From positions 1 to 31,493 of the IMG/VR virus record IMGVR_UViG_3300047408_000092: a DNA stretch of 31,493 nucleotides. One strand, given 5' to 3'. The notes beneath the pieces are model-generated. The model was not told the DNA's origin. It was given only the letters and a program-made list of their open reading frames with translations, and did no database searches. A program made the translations under genes and the position numbers. The DNA comes from a virus. Shown here piece after piece: positions 12,047 to 20,337 of this stretch; the first letter of the stretch is position 1; each line of letters starts with the position of its first letter.

Positions 12047-14296
12047 TTAGGCGGCCAGCAGCCGCCGCAACAGATCCGGCAACGAGAACCGCACGCTCGA
12101 CGCCATGACGGTGAACTTCGGCGCCACAGAGGGGACGACGTCGATCTCCGAGATCGTCACGTCCTGGATCACCAGATCGATCGGCCCGATGGCCGGCGAG
12201 GCGAGATTGATGTGCACGGTCTTGCCGATCTGGGTTTTCACGTCCCGCGTCGCATACGTGACGCTGACGATCGGCGACGCAAACCGCGCCAGCGTGGCAT
12301 CACACAGCGCGATCAGACTGGCTTCGTTCCGGCGTTCGTCCACGAGGGGCGGGCCTTCGTAGATCCCGTCGGCGGGTGTGCGGCCGTTCGCGGTGTCGAT
12401 CGCGGCCTGCACGGCCTGGGCGGCCGCATCGTCGCGCTGCACCCAGAGGTTGACCGGGGCGCCCTGGACGAGCGGCACGGCGATGGACCCCACACCGCTC
12501 GGGGGCACGCCGGTCAGCGTGCCATAGAAGGGGGACGTATTCGTCGCGAGCAGACTCACGGGCGTCGCGGTATAGCCGACCGCGACGATCACCCCAAGAC
12601 TGGGGGCCCACGCGAGCGCCCGCCAGGTGCCCGCGGCCGGCGGCGTATAGATCGTCCACATGATGCCATCGACTGACACCCCGATCCCGGCCGTGCCGAT
12701 GGCGACGAAGTAGCCGACGTCGGCCCAGACCGCCCCGTACCAGGACCCGGCCGGCAGCGCGCTCGCGTGGGTCGTCCAGGTCGTCCCGTTCGTGGAGGTC
12801 ATCACGCCGGTACTGCCGACCGCCACCGCCACGCCCAGCGTGGGCGACCACGCGAGATTCCAGGCCACATCCGATGTGGTCCGCAAGGTCCAGGTCACCC
12901 CGGTCGGCGAGGTCATGATCGCGCCGGTGCCGAGCGTATTCGAGGAGCAGGCGATGAACAGCCCCAACGCGGGCGCCCAGAGGACGCGTTCCCACGCCTG
13001 GACGGCGGCGGCCGTTTGCGACACCCAAGTGATCCCATCGGACGAGCGCATCACCCGCGCCCCGGCCCCACTATCCGCCACGGCCACGAAGACGGCTTGC
13101 GCGGGCGACCAGGCAATGCCGCTCCACCCACTCGCGACCGACGCCGTGCGTGACGTCCACACGACGCCGTCCGGCGAACTCATCACCTGCCCCCCGATCG
13201 ACACGGCCACAAACAGCGTCAACGCGGGCGACCACGCGACGTCTTCCCATTGGACGTTGGCCGCGGGCGTGCGATGCGTCCAGGTCACCCCATCGGGCGA
13301 TGTCATCACGCCATTGGGCGAACTGCTCGCCGACACCGCGACGAAGATCCCCAACTCGGGCGACCACGCGACGCCGGCCCATTGTTCCGCCGCGTGCGCG
13401 CTCGCTTGGGCCTGCCAGGTCGCCGGGTTTTTCGTGTACCCCCAGCCAATGCCGGTGTACGTCAAGATCTGCGTGTCGCTGATGACTTTCCCGCCGGCCG
13501 GATTGAACCAGGCCGCCGCGTTCGCCACCGGGATCACCGTCGCCCCCGCCGCCACCGCCGCGAGCGTGGGTTCCCCGTGCCCCTTGCCGAACACGCGGGT
13601 GAGGAGCTGACTGACATCGCGCGTCATCGTGATCGGCGGGTCGTTCAGGAAGGGATGCGTACTATCGATCGGATCTGGCGCGCTGCTCGTGTCGGTCTGA
13701 AACAGGGACACGGTTAAGTCGTCGATGTGCCAGTACCCGCCGATCAGCGTGGCGAGCTGCTGCAGCGCGCCGCTGATCCCTTCGCTCCCGTCCAGGTTGA
13801 CCGAGACGGTCGGCAAGCCGGCCACGATCCCCGCCGTCGAGTAATCCGGCAGACAGGCCGCGACCAGGGCGAGCGCGATCGTCGTCGCGCTGGTCGTCGT
13901 CCACGTCCCGAAGGGCCGCCGCCGGTTGGCGCGCGCGGTGTCGTCGATCGCCGTGCACGGATACGCGACCTGCGCCGGGCGCCCCTCGTAGGTCTCGTCC
14001 ACGGTCTGCAGCGCGCCGGCAAACAGCAGGCGCGGCGTCTGCCGATTGATCGTGACGCGGAGCCGCTGCTCCGCCACCGGCGCCGTCCCGTCCATCGTGA
14101 GGCTGCAGGTACTCGGACTGTCGCCGAGCGCGTGGTGGATCGTGAAGCCCTCGAGGCGCACGCGCGTCCGCACCTCGACGCCGGCGAGCAGGATCGACAC
14201 CTGGGTCGCCCGTTCCGCCACCAGCACGGCCGAGAGGTAGCCGATCCGGAAGTTCGCCAGCCTGGCGGTGCCGAGGACCGCCGGTTGCAGCGGCAT
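12047..14296 (-). CDS. Tail hub / baseplate protein with inserted beta-propeller
   Basis: A 749-residue protein following the tape measure. Residues 1-283 and 590-749 look like a siphophage tail hub: beta-rich, with TMDG, DETYEGRPAQV, LDERRNE-type segments and a conserved end MASSVRFSLPDLLRR. Between them (about 287-590) are seven repeats of roughly 40-45 residues, consensus W-x-x-VAWSP-x-LG-x-FVAV, then VMTSPDGVTWT-x-RT, with Asp-box-like SPDGVTW turns at 333, 374 and 417 and degenerate forms near 463, 501 and 541. N-terminal ATWQAQASA supplies the strand missing from the last repeat, as in propeller closure. The hub should plug the tail tip; the propeller may bind surface glycans. Start overlaps the tape-measure stop (TGATG). 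Confidence 0.85.
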   Translation of the reverse strand: MPLQPAVLGTARLANFRIGYLSAVLVAERATQVSILLAGVEVRTRVRLEGFTIHHALGDSPSTCSLTMDGTAPVAEQRLRVTINRQTPRLLFAGALQTVDETYEGRPAQVAYPCTAIDDTARANRRRPFGTWTTTSATTIALALVAACLPDYSTAGIVAGLPTVSVNLDGSEGISGALQQLATLIGGYWHIDDLTVSLFQTDTSSAPDPIDSTHPFLNDPPITMTRDVSQLLTRVFGKGHGEPTLAAVAAGATVIPVANAAAWFNPAGGKVISDTQILTYTGIGWGYTKNPATWQAQASAHAAEQWAGVAWSPELGIFVAVSASSSPNGVMTSPDGVTWTHRTPAANVQWEDVAWSPALTLFVAVSIGGQVMSSPDGVVWTSRTASVASGWSGIAWSPAQAVFVAVADSGAGARVMRSSDGITWVSQTAAAVQAWERVLWAPALGLFIACSSNTLGTGAIMTSPTGVTWTLRTTSDVAWNLAWSPTLGVAVAVGSTGVMTSTNGTTWTTHASALPAGSWYGAVWADVGYFVAIGTAGIGVSVDGIMWTIYTPPAAGTWRALAWAPSLGVIVAVGYTATPVSLLATNTSPFYGTLTGVPPSGVGSIAVPLVQGAPVNLWVQRDDAAAQAVQAAIDTANGRTPADGIYEGPPLVDERRNEASLIALCDATLARFASPIVSVTYATRDVKTQIGKTVHINLASPAIGPIDLVIQDVTISEIDVVPSVAPKFTVMASSVRFSLPDLLRRLLAA

Positions 14297-16587
14297 CAGA
14301 CGGTCCCCAGCCGGGCGCCGCCGCGCAACATCTGCCGCGTGATCAGATCGCTGACCTTGCGCGCCAGATTCTCGGAATTGTCGACCAGGTAGAAATTATT
14401 CACGGTGCCCGCGCCGCTGCCGCCGCCCTTCGGAATCACGTACTCGCCGGCGTGCGCGTAGATCGGCCCGTCCTGCAGCACCGGTCCCCCAAGCGCGTAG
14501 GGTTTCATCGTGATGACGCCGCTCCCGATCAGGTCCTGGAGCGTGCCGCCCTTCGCCGCGTAGGCCATGATCTCTTCGTCCGACCACGCGATGTTCATCC
14601 CCGTGTTCGCGCGTCGATACGCCTCGATGCCCTGGCGGTTCGAGATGTTGTAGGTGACCGAACTGCCCAGGTCGAACAGCTTCTTCGCGTCGGCCGCCGC
14701 GATCCATTCGCCCGCGAGGGTATGCACGTTCTTGATCTGGCTGTTCAGGTCGCCCTCGATGGCGGCCTGCCCCATCGTGATGCCGAGTTGGTACTGCGCC
14801 GCGGCGAGTTTCGTGGCGGTCCAGTCGGCGACCATCGCGTCTTGCGCCTTCTGGTGGACCGCCTGCATTTGGTCGAGGGCGGCGTCGACGTGCACCTGGT
14901 AGGCGTCCTGGATGCCCTGGCGCTGGATGGCGTACCGCAATTCGATGGCGGCGTACTGCGCCTCGTATTCCTCTTTCGTGACCAGCCCCCGCGCGTACCG
15001 CTCGTCGACTTTCGCGAGCTCGGCGTCGAGCTTGATGCCGTTGCTCGCCAGGTCCGCGGCCTCGGTCGTTTTCAGATTGTCGAGGTGTCGCTGGAACGCG
15101 TCGAATTCGATCCGCGTCTTGTCCGCCTGATAGGCGGTTTCGGTCATCAGGCCCAGCTTCACGCGGTTCTGGTCCTCGGCCAGGAGGAGCGCGTCATGCT
15201 GCTGCTGCGCGCTTTCCTGCAGGGCGAGCGTGGCCTTCGTCTGTGTCACGGCGGCTTGCTCAGCAGCGGCCTCGAGTTCCGCGAGTTGGAGGAGCGCCTT
15301 CGCCGCGTTGTCGGCGTCCTTCGCCGTCATCTGCAACGCGCCATTGTGCGCGGTCGTGGCGATGGTGGCCGTCGTCGTGGTCGCGGTCACCGTCGTCGTC
15401 GCCGCCGCGGCCGCGATCATCGCGTCGCGCGTCTGGAACAGCGCGCCCCCGACCTTTGTCAGCGTCTGCTGAAACTCCGACTGCCCCAGGGTGGCGTCTT
15501 TGATAATCCGCGCGCCTTCCTCGACGCCGGCCGCCATCACCTTCATGCCGTCGACGATGCTGCCCGACTCGATCATCTTCAGGCCGAGGAGTTCGGCAGT
15601 CGTCGTGACGACCGCGCCCTTGAGCAGTTCGAAGGCCGTCACCGCCACATTGACGCCTTGCACCGCCGCGAGGCCGAAGTCGACGACGACGATCGCGGCT
15701 TGGTCGACCGCGTGGCCGATCTCTTCGATCAGGTGTTTCTGGTCGCCCCCGAACGCCGCCGCGAGACTGGTCTTCAGCGTATCGAACCCAGCCGCGACCA
15801 CGGGGGACTGGGCGATCTGCTTGCCAAGCTCGAGTTCGAAGTTCGCCCAGGAGACTTGGCCCTGCTTGACCTTCTCGTCGAGGCTGTCGGTCTGTTCACC
15901 AAGCCGCTCGAGCGAGCCACCGACCGCCAGGAGGATCGCCTGCCGCGCCGCCTCCATCTTCCCTTCCGCGGTCAGGTGATCACGAGTCGTGTCGAGCGAG
16001 AGCGCGTACTTTTCCTCCGCGTCTGTCAGATCGATCTTCCCCGTCAGCATCGCGAGCGACCGCGTGCGGCCGGTCAGCATCGCGTCGTTCATGACATCGA
16101 AGGCGGCTTTGACATCGGTACCGGTCGCCTTCGCCAACGCAAACGCCCCCTGCGCGAGCGTGCCAAATTGGCCGGTCGTCAGGTTCACGCCGGCCGCCAG
16201 GTTCTCGTTGACCCGCTTCATCAGATCGAAGTCGTCGATCGTCCCGTGCGTCGCCGTGCGCAGCGTCGTCAGCAGCGCGTCGCTGAGGAGGCCGGCCTGC
16301 GCCGTCAGGCGCTTAAACGCCTCCTCAATATCCCCGAAGGCCGCGCCCTTCATCGCGACCTCGGGGATAAAGGCGGCCATCGCCTTCAGACCATCGATCA
16401 CTTCGCGGATCGCGTCACGCAACAGTTGCCCCTCGGCCACGCGCACGACCCAGCTGCTCCCGAGGGCGCCCAGGCTCGACGCCACCGACTGCGACGTCTG
16501 CTCGATCGCGGACAGCGACGCCGTGGCCTTCTGCGACTCGGCCACGAATTGCGAGAAGTCGGCTTCGAACTTGGCGGAGATCGCCAT
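14296..16587 (-). CDS. Tail tape measure protein
   Basis: A 763-residue protein, with the large hub gene the longest in the window, placed between the tail assembly chaperones and the hub as in long-tailed phages. It is Ala-rich and mainly helical, with long coiled-coil stretches (about 440-610, with many Gln/Glu heptads) and hydrophobic segments near 300-345 that may insert in the membrane at DNA ejection. The C-terminus has the glycine-rich ALGGPVLQDGPIYAHAGEYV pattern typical of tape measures. It would set tail length, about 0.11 micrometre if 1.5 angstrom per residue applies. Confidence 0.9.
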   Translation of the reverse strand: MAISAKFEADFSQFVAESQKATASLSAIEQTSQSVASSLGALGSSWVVRVAEGQLLRDAIREVIDGLKAMAAFIPEVAMKGAAFGDIEEAFKRLTAQAGLLSDALLTTLRTATHGTIDDFDLMKRVNENLAAGVNLTTGQFGTLAQGAFALAKATGTDVKAAFDVMNDAMLTGRTRSLAMLTGKIDLTDAEEKYALSLDTTRDHLTAEGKMEAARQAILLAVGGSLERLGEQTDSLDEKVKQGQVSWANFELELGKQIAQSPVVAAGFDTLKTSLAAAFGGDQKHLIEEIGHAVDQAAIVVVDFGLAAVQGVNVAVTAFELLKGAVVTTTAELLGLKMIESGSIVDGMKVMAAGVEEGARIIKDATLGQSEFQQTLTKVGGALFQTRDAMIAAAAATTTVTATTTTATIATTAHNGALQMTAKDADNAAKALLQLAELEAAAEQAAVTQTKATLALQESAQQQHDALLLAEDQNRVKLGLMTETAYQADKTRIEFDAFQRHLDNLKTTEAADLASNGIKLDAELAKVDERYARGLVTKEEYEAQYAAIELRYAIQRQGIQDAYQVHVDAALDQMQAVHQKAQDAMVADWTATKLAAAQYQLGITMGQAAIEGDLNSQIKNVHTLAGEWIAAADAKKLFDLGSSVTYNISNRQGIEAYRRANTGMNIAWSDEEIMAYAAKGGTLQDLIGSGVITMKPYALGGPVLQDGPIYAHAGEYVIPKGGGSGAGTVNNFYLVDNSENLARKVSDLITRQMLRGGARLGTV

Positions 16588-17063
16588 TTAGTCGTCGCTC
16601 CCCTGGGATTGGTTCAACATCTCGACGAGCACCTCGTAATCGTCCACGTCTAAGGCTCGGACCCAGTCAAGACGCCAACCGCAGCGGATGGCGATGGCGA
16701 GGTCGCTGCGGGTGTGGTCTCGCCAGCCGTCTCGTTTTTTTCGGCCGTCCGTTCGGCCGTTTTCGCGGCGATGTGGGTCTCGATCGCGTCCAGAATTTCG
16801 GCGAAGTCCTCCGGACTCAGCGTGTCCAGCACGCTGGCGAGTTCGTCGACCGGCACCCCGCGGATCGGCACGTCGTCCTCGGCGAGGTGCCAATCGAGCA
16901 AGTACGCCGTCACGAGCGCCATGCCGGCCCCACTCTGCAGCGCCGTGATGCGCGCCATCGCCGCCGCGCGCTCCCCATGCGTCAGTCTTCGTTTGACCGT
17001 CAGCGTGTCGCCGTTGGCGAGCGTTAAAGTATCGGTGTCGGGCCGCACAAACCGACTTCCCAT
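16588..17063 (-). CDS. Tail assembly chaperone, -1 frameshift product (gpGT-like)
   Basis: Readthrough form of the chaperone gene starting at 17063. The first 110 residues are shared; ribosomes slipping -1 on A AAA AAC (16740-16734) continue as RDGWRDHTRSDLAIAIRCGW and end at 16588, giving 158 residues. The extension carries the WRLDWVRALDVDDYEVLVEML pattern known from second halves of siphophage chaperones and has no good start codon of its own. Both forms normally coat the tape measure during tail assembly; the longer one is minor. The stop abuts the tape-measure start by a TAATG-type junction. Confidence 0.82.
16650..17063 (-). CDS. Tail assembly chaperone, short form (gpG-like)
   Basis: A 137-residue protein that terminates normally when no frameshift occurs. 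The N-terminal part is compact (TLTLANGDTLTVKRRLTHGE, then helical), and the C-terminal region after residue 100 is charged and then Pro/Ser/Thr-rich. The start at 17063 is preceded by GGGGAGA. Location just after the tail tube genes and before the tape measure is the standard place for lambda gpG-like chaperones. Confidence 0.82.
   Translation of the reverse strand: MGSRFVRPDTDTLTLANGDTLTVKRRLTHGERAAAMARITALQSGAGMALVTAYLLDWHLAEDDVPIRGVPVDELASVLDTLSPEDFAEILDAIETHIAAKTAERTAEKNETAGETTPAATSPSPSAAVGVLTGSEP
16695..16740 (-). promoter_or_regulatory. Programmed -1 frameshift signal
   Basis: The slippery heptamer A AAA AAC is at 16740-16734, in phase with codons Glu108, Lys109 and Asn110. Eight bases downstream a perfect 7-bp stem TGGCGAG (16725-16719) / CTCGCCA (16701-16695) encloses a 17-base loop. 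Heptamer, spacer and stem have the standard geometry of tail-chaperone frameshift sites. Confidence 0.82.
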
Positions 17064-17083
17064 CGTGGTCTTCGTCTCCCCTC

Positions 17084-17368
17084 TCAGGTCAGCGGATTGC
17101 CTAAGATCGCCCGGATCTCGGTCGTCCCCACGGTCACGTCGACAAGCTCCCAGCACCAGCGGCCGCGATCCCGCGGCGCCGTGAAGAGCAGCTCCTTCAG
17201 CTTCGCGGCCTGCTCGACTTGCCAGCGGTCGCGGCCGGCGAGCGTCGCCGTGAGCTGCCAGCCGCCCGTCGGTGTCTTCGTAATGCGCCACGTCGTCAGC
17301 ACGGCGACGGGCCGGTAGCCCCACACCAGCGAGGCCGGCCCGCCGCGCAGCGTCAGCGACTGAAACAC
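17084..17368 (-). CDS. Hypothetical tail-region protein, 94 aa
   Basis: Not recognised. A beta-rich protein with several Trp residues (WRITKTPTGGWQLTATLAG, RGRWCWELVDVTVG), located between tail tube and chaperone genes. Begins at a GTG, 4 bases after the tail tube stop. A structural role in the tail is inferred from position only. Confidence 0.65.
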   Translation of the reverse strand: MFQSLTLRGGPASLVWGYRPVAVLTTWRITKTPTGGWQLTATLAGRDRWQVEQAAKLKELLFTAPRDRGRWCWELVDVTVGTTEIRAILGNPLT

Positions 17369-17372
17369 CCGC

Positions 17373-17777
17373 TTACGGCGTGGTGAACGGCCCCGCGGCC
17401 TTGAAGGTGCTCGACAGCTTCGGCGCGCCCTTCACCGTGCAGTCGATGTCGGCGTCCATGTAGGCCAAGCCACCGAACTTGTACGAGGGCTCGTTCGAGT
17501 TCATCGTCAACTCGATGTAGCCGGGCACGCTCGAGCCGGTGGCTGCGACGATCACGTTGCTCGCCGAGTTCCAGAACCCGGTCAGGGTCCCGCTGATGTC
17601 CCGCAGCCCCTGGATGTAGACCTTGTTCAGATCCCCGAAGCAGGTCACGTCCTCGTAGTCCGTTTTCAGGGAGAGCTTCCAGCCGTTGAGGCTGATCACG
17701 TTCAGCGGCGTCGGCGGCGACGGCGCGCCCGTCGCGTCCCACTTCACCACACCGTAGCGTCCCGTCAGAATGGCCAT
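17373..17777 (-). CDS. Major tail tube protein
   Basis: A 134-residue beta-rich protein (GRYGVVKWDATGAPS, then strands NVISLNGWKLSLKTD and a central DISGTLTGFWNSASN) between the tail terminator and chaperone genes. Length and strand pattern fit a minimal siphophage tail tube subunit, which stacks as hexameric rings around the tape measure. The family cannot be named precisely by eye, but position and size make this the best candidate. Confidence 0.75.
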   Translation of the reverse strand: MAILTGRYGVVKWDATGAPSPPTPLNVISLNGWKLSLKTDYEDVTCFGDLNKVYIQGLRDISGTLTGFWNSASNVIVAATGSSVPGYIELTMNSNEPSYKFGGLAYMDADIDCTVKGAPKLSSTFKAAGPFTTP

Positions 17778-17798
17778 CCCACACGCCCTTTCACTCGT

Positions 17799-18245
17799 TT
17801 ACGTCACCGACATCTGCACCCGATAATTCCCGCCGCGTCGATACCAGCGGAGCGAGGGATCGATCTCATCGACTTCGGTATTCGGAAACGTCCGCGACTC
17901 GCGAAACATCGTCATCCACGTGTAACCCGCGACCGACGACGCCGGCGAGCCGGGCGCGAGCAGCGGCTGATCCTCGAGCAGCACGTCGATCCGCGCCGCC
18001 GCCGCTTTAATGTTCCCGCCCGCCGTCGAGAGCATGCGCGCCTCGACGAGATAGAGCGCGTCTTCGTAGCCCCGTTTGCCGAACACCGCCTCGTCCACCT
18101 CCTCGACCAAGCTCACGATCACGAACTTGGTCATCCCGGGGGGCGCTTCGTCCCTGTAGACGCCATTCGGGCAGAGCGCCAGGAGCGTGGCGTCGCTCCC
18201 GAGCTTCGCGATCAGCGCCGCGTCGATGTCGCTACTGTCGACCAC
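17799..18245 (-). CDS. Tail terminator / tail completion protein
   Basis: A 148-residue protein with an N-terminal DIDAALIAKLGSDATLLALC helix and a VYRDEAPPGMTKFVIVSL strand segment, the usual pattern of the DUF3168/gpU-like tail completion family, which caps the tail tube and joins it to the head. Starts at GTG two bases after the preceding stop. Order between the gp10-like protein and tail tube supports this. Confidence 0.75.
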   Translation of the reverse strand: MVDSSDIDAALIAKLGSDATLLALCPNGVYRDEAPPGMTKFVIVSLVEEVDEAVFGKRGYEDALYLVEARMLSTAGGNIKAAAARIDVLLEDQPLLAPGSPASSVAGYTWMTMFRESRTFPNTEVDEIDPSLRWYRRGGNYRVQMSVT

Positions 18246-18246
18246 G

Positions 18247-18672
18247 TTACGTCTCCGTCACCGAGGACGCGCCCTGTCGCTCGAGCATGTCCCGCAGTTG
18301 CTGCGCCGCCCGTCGCTTCTCCTTCCCGACCGCGCCCGAGAACGCGTGCGTCGGCGGCATCCGGCCGCGGTTCACGCCAAACTTCGTATGCCGGGCTTGC
18401 GTGCCGTTGTCGAAGAGCCACGCCAACGGTGAGCCGCTGGTCAGCTTGAACCCGGTCACGTACTTCTTCGCGTTCAACGGGGCGAGGCGCAGCCGCTTCT
18501 GCAGCGTTCCCGTGAACGTGTGCGACCCGTAGACGGTGCTGATCGCGACGTAGGCGGCATTCGCCGCGCCCTCGATGATGTGCGACGCCTCGGTCGTGCA
18601 GGTCTCCGGCAAGGCCTCGAGGGCGGCCCCGTATTCCTTCAGCCCGTCCCAAACGACGAAGGCCTTCGCCAT
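18247..18672 (-). CDS. HK97 gp10-like neck / tail-component protein
   Basis: A 141-residue protein with a helical first half (GLKEYGAALEALPETCTTEA) and a basic central part containing FTGTLQKRLRLAP and a FDNGTQARHTKFG segment, typical of HK97 gp10-like proteins that sit at the head-tail junction. The final helix is basic (KEKRRAAQQLRDMLERQG). Its ATG overlaps the upstream stop as TAATG. Confidence 0.78.
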   Translation of the reverse strand: MAKAFVVWDGLKEYGAALEALPETCTTEASHIIEGAANAAYVAISTVYGSHTFTGTLQKRLRLAPLNAKKYVTGFKLTSGSPLAWLFDNGTQARHTKFGVNRGRMPPTHAFSGAVGKEKRRAAQQLRDMLERQGASSVTET

Positions 18673-19034
18673 TAGGCCACCACCTCACTGACCAGCACGA
18701 CCGTCTCCACGCCCGCGCCTTCGGTATCCTCGACGTCGAGCACGTTGGCCGTGTGCACCTCACCCGATCGGTCCGTCCAGACGAGCCGCGTCTGCGTCGT
18801 GATCCCCGGGTGGTAGCGCCCCGAGAGGATGTACGACGCATGCGCGGTAATCGTCGCCGCGAAGTGGCGCTCACTGGCCCGCACACTGGCCGCTTCGATC
18901 GCCGCCCGCCACGTCGGGGGATCGAGCGGCGCGTAGGTCTGCGTATAGCCGCCATCGCCGTCGGCCACCGGCGCGCCCGGGCCGGACAGCGTCACCACCT
19001 GGCGCAGCGATCCGATGTCGATCGTTACGGCCAT
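18672..19034 (-). CDS. Head-tail adaptor / head closure protein
   Basis: A 120-residue protein with IDIGSLRQVVTLSGPG at the start and a middle segment TWRAAIEAASVRASERHFAA, then a beta part ending TVVLVSEVV. This is the pattern of SPP1 gp16-like head-tail adaptors, which close the portal vertex after packaging. It overlaps the connector gene upstream by 10 bases. Confidence 0.78.
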   Translation of the reverse strand: MAVTIDIGSLRQVVTLSGPGAPVADGDGGYTQTYAPLDPPTWRAAIEAASVRASERHFAATITAHASYILSGRYHPGITTQTRLVWTDRSGEVHTANVLDVEDTEGAGVETVVLVSEVVA

Positions 19035-19729
19035 ACCACCCCCGGATCGGGGAGGGCCTGGGTGCGCAGCACCTGGGACGAGAGCGCGGTGTACTTGAAC
19101 CCGTCGAGCAGGGCCTGCACGCCGTACGGCAGCTCGAGCACCTGGCCGCGCCGCGCCTCATGCACCGCCGCCCGGAACGTGTCGAAGTGGCCGACGAGGT
19201 AGCAGAGGATCTGCCGCACGAGCGGCGGGATCGCGGCCGCCGTGTCGCCGTACCCGCAGGTGTAGCGGATCCGGACCGCCCCGGTTTCCAGCCGCGCGAT
19301 CGGCCAGCTGCCCCCGGCGATCGGTTCCACGCTGCCGCGCGTCGCATAGGGCCCGGCCGGCGCCGACGCGTGGACGAGCGCCGGCGAGCCGCCGAGGGTC
19401 TGCACGACGCCGTCCCCGTCGACATACGCGACGGACACGACGTGCTGGAGCGGCGGGTGCGGCAGCTCGATCCGGGCCGCGATCCCGCTCGCGCCCAGAA
19501 ACGGAAAGGCGTCGAGCCACAGTTCGCGCGTCGCGGTCAGGAGCTGCCGGCCGCTCTGCCCTTCGAAGTAGGTCGCCGCCGCGTCGATGTAGACCCGCAG
19601 CAGCGCGTCGTCGGCATCGCCCAGCGCCCGGATGTGGAGCTTGACGTACGCCAGGTCGAGCGCCTGGACCTCCGGCGAGCCGCCCGCGACGGTGCTGATG
19701 AGCGAGTCGGTGCGCGTCAGCTCGGTCAT
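19025..19729 (-). CDS. Head-tail connector protein (gp6-like)
   Basis: A 234-residue protein. The start is fixed at 19729 by an ATGA overlap. The N-terminal helices have the connector pattern (DLAYVKLHIRALGDADDALL, then RVYIDAAATYFEGQSGRQLL), followed by a beta section with LDAFPFLGASG and a helical end containing the TCGYGDTAAAIPPLVRQILC segment. HK97 gp6-like connectors form the ring below the portal. It follows the glycosyltransferase block, so that block splits the head genes from the joining genes. Confidence 0.82.
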   Translation of the reverse strand: MTELTRTDSLISTVAGGSPEVQALDLAYVKLHIRALGDADDALLRVYIDAAATYFEGQSGRQLLTATRELWLDAFPFLGASGIAARIELPHPPLQHVVSVAYVDGDGVVQTLGGSPALVHASAPAGPYATRGSVEPIAGGSWPIARLETGAVRIRYTCGYGDTAAAIPPLVRQILCYLVGHFDTFRAAVHEARRGQVLELPYGVQALLDGFKYTALSSQVLRTQALPDPGVVWP

Positions 19730-20337
19730 CCGCGCGCCTCCCGCAGCTGGACATCCCGCCCGACACCCGGCGCGCAGCGGTACGTCACGGTCTCGGACCA
19801 GACGAGCGCCCCCGGCGGATAGAGCTCGAGCGTCGACATGATGAAGTCGTAGTCCGCCTCGTAGGCGCGGGAGTAGGTCCCGAGGCGCGCCGGATCGTTC
19901 GGCGTCACGAACTGCGCGCCGCCGAAGTCCCCGCGCCGGTAGACGCCCAGGCGCCGCCAGAGCGTCTCGCCCCACGGCGCGATCATGCGGAAGAGATGCG
20001 GCCGGTCGGGCGCGGCCGCGATCTGCGCCCGCATCGCGGCGACGGCCCCCGGCAAATACTCGTCATCGTCATCCAGGAACGCGAGGTGCGTGCTGACGGC
20101 GTGCGCCATCCCGAAGGCCCGCTCGGTGTAGCCGTCGTCCCCCGCCGGCGGATGCGGCACGAACCGCGCCCCGGCGGCGAGGGCGACCGGCGCCGCCTCG
20201 TACGCCCCCACCACCACGATCTCGTCGCCCGGATCGAGCGGCTGGGTATCGAGCGACTGCAGCGCGCGCGCCAGGGACGGCCGGGCGAGCGTGGGCACGA
20301 TGAACGAGAACGTCGGCGCCTGGGTCGGGGCCATCAT
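19726..20337 (-). CDS. Family 2-type glycosyltransferase
   Basis: A 203-residue GT-A protein. The N-terminal FSFIVPTLARPSLARALQSL and GDEIVVVG strands form the nucleotide-sugar fold, and LAFLDDDDEYLPGAV (about 86-100) holds the metal-binding DxD. It is short, catalytic domain only, with no membrane segment. One of five adjacent sugar-transfer genes read with virion genes, overlapping both neighbours by ATGA. Acceptor unknown; virion protein, host surface polysaccharide and DNA are all possible. Confidence 0.85.
   Translation of the reverse strand: MMAPTQAPTFSFIVPTLARPSLARALQSLDTQPLDPGDEIVVVGAYEAAPVALAAGARFVPHPPAGDDGYTERAFGMAHAVSTHLAFLDDDDEYLPGAVAAMRAQIAAAPDRPHLFRMIAPWGETLWRRLGVYRRGDFGGAQFVTPNDPARLGTYSRAYEADYDFIMSTLELYPPGALVWSETVTYRCAPGVGRDVQLREARG

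Noticed and set aside
15350-15415. GTC/GTG-rich repetitive stretch as a microsatellite or CRISPR-like repeat
   Set aside because: It encodes a Thr/Ala-rich linker (TTTVTATTTTATIATT) of the tape measure; there are no regular spacers.
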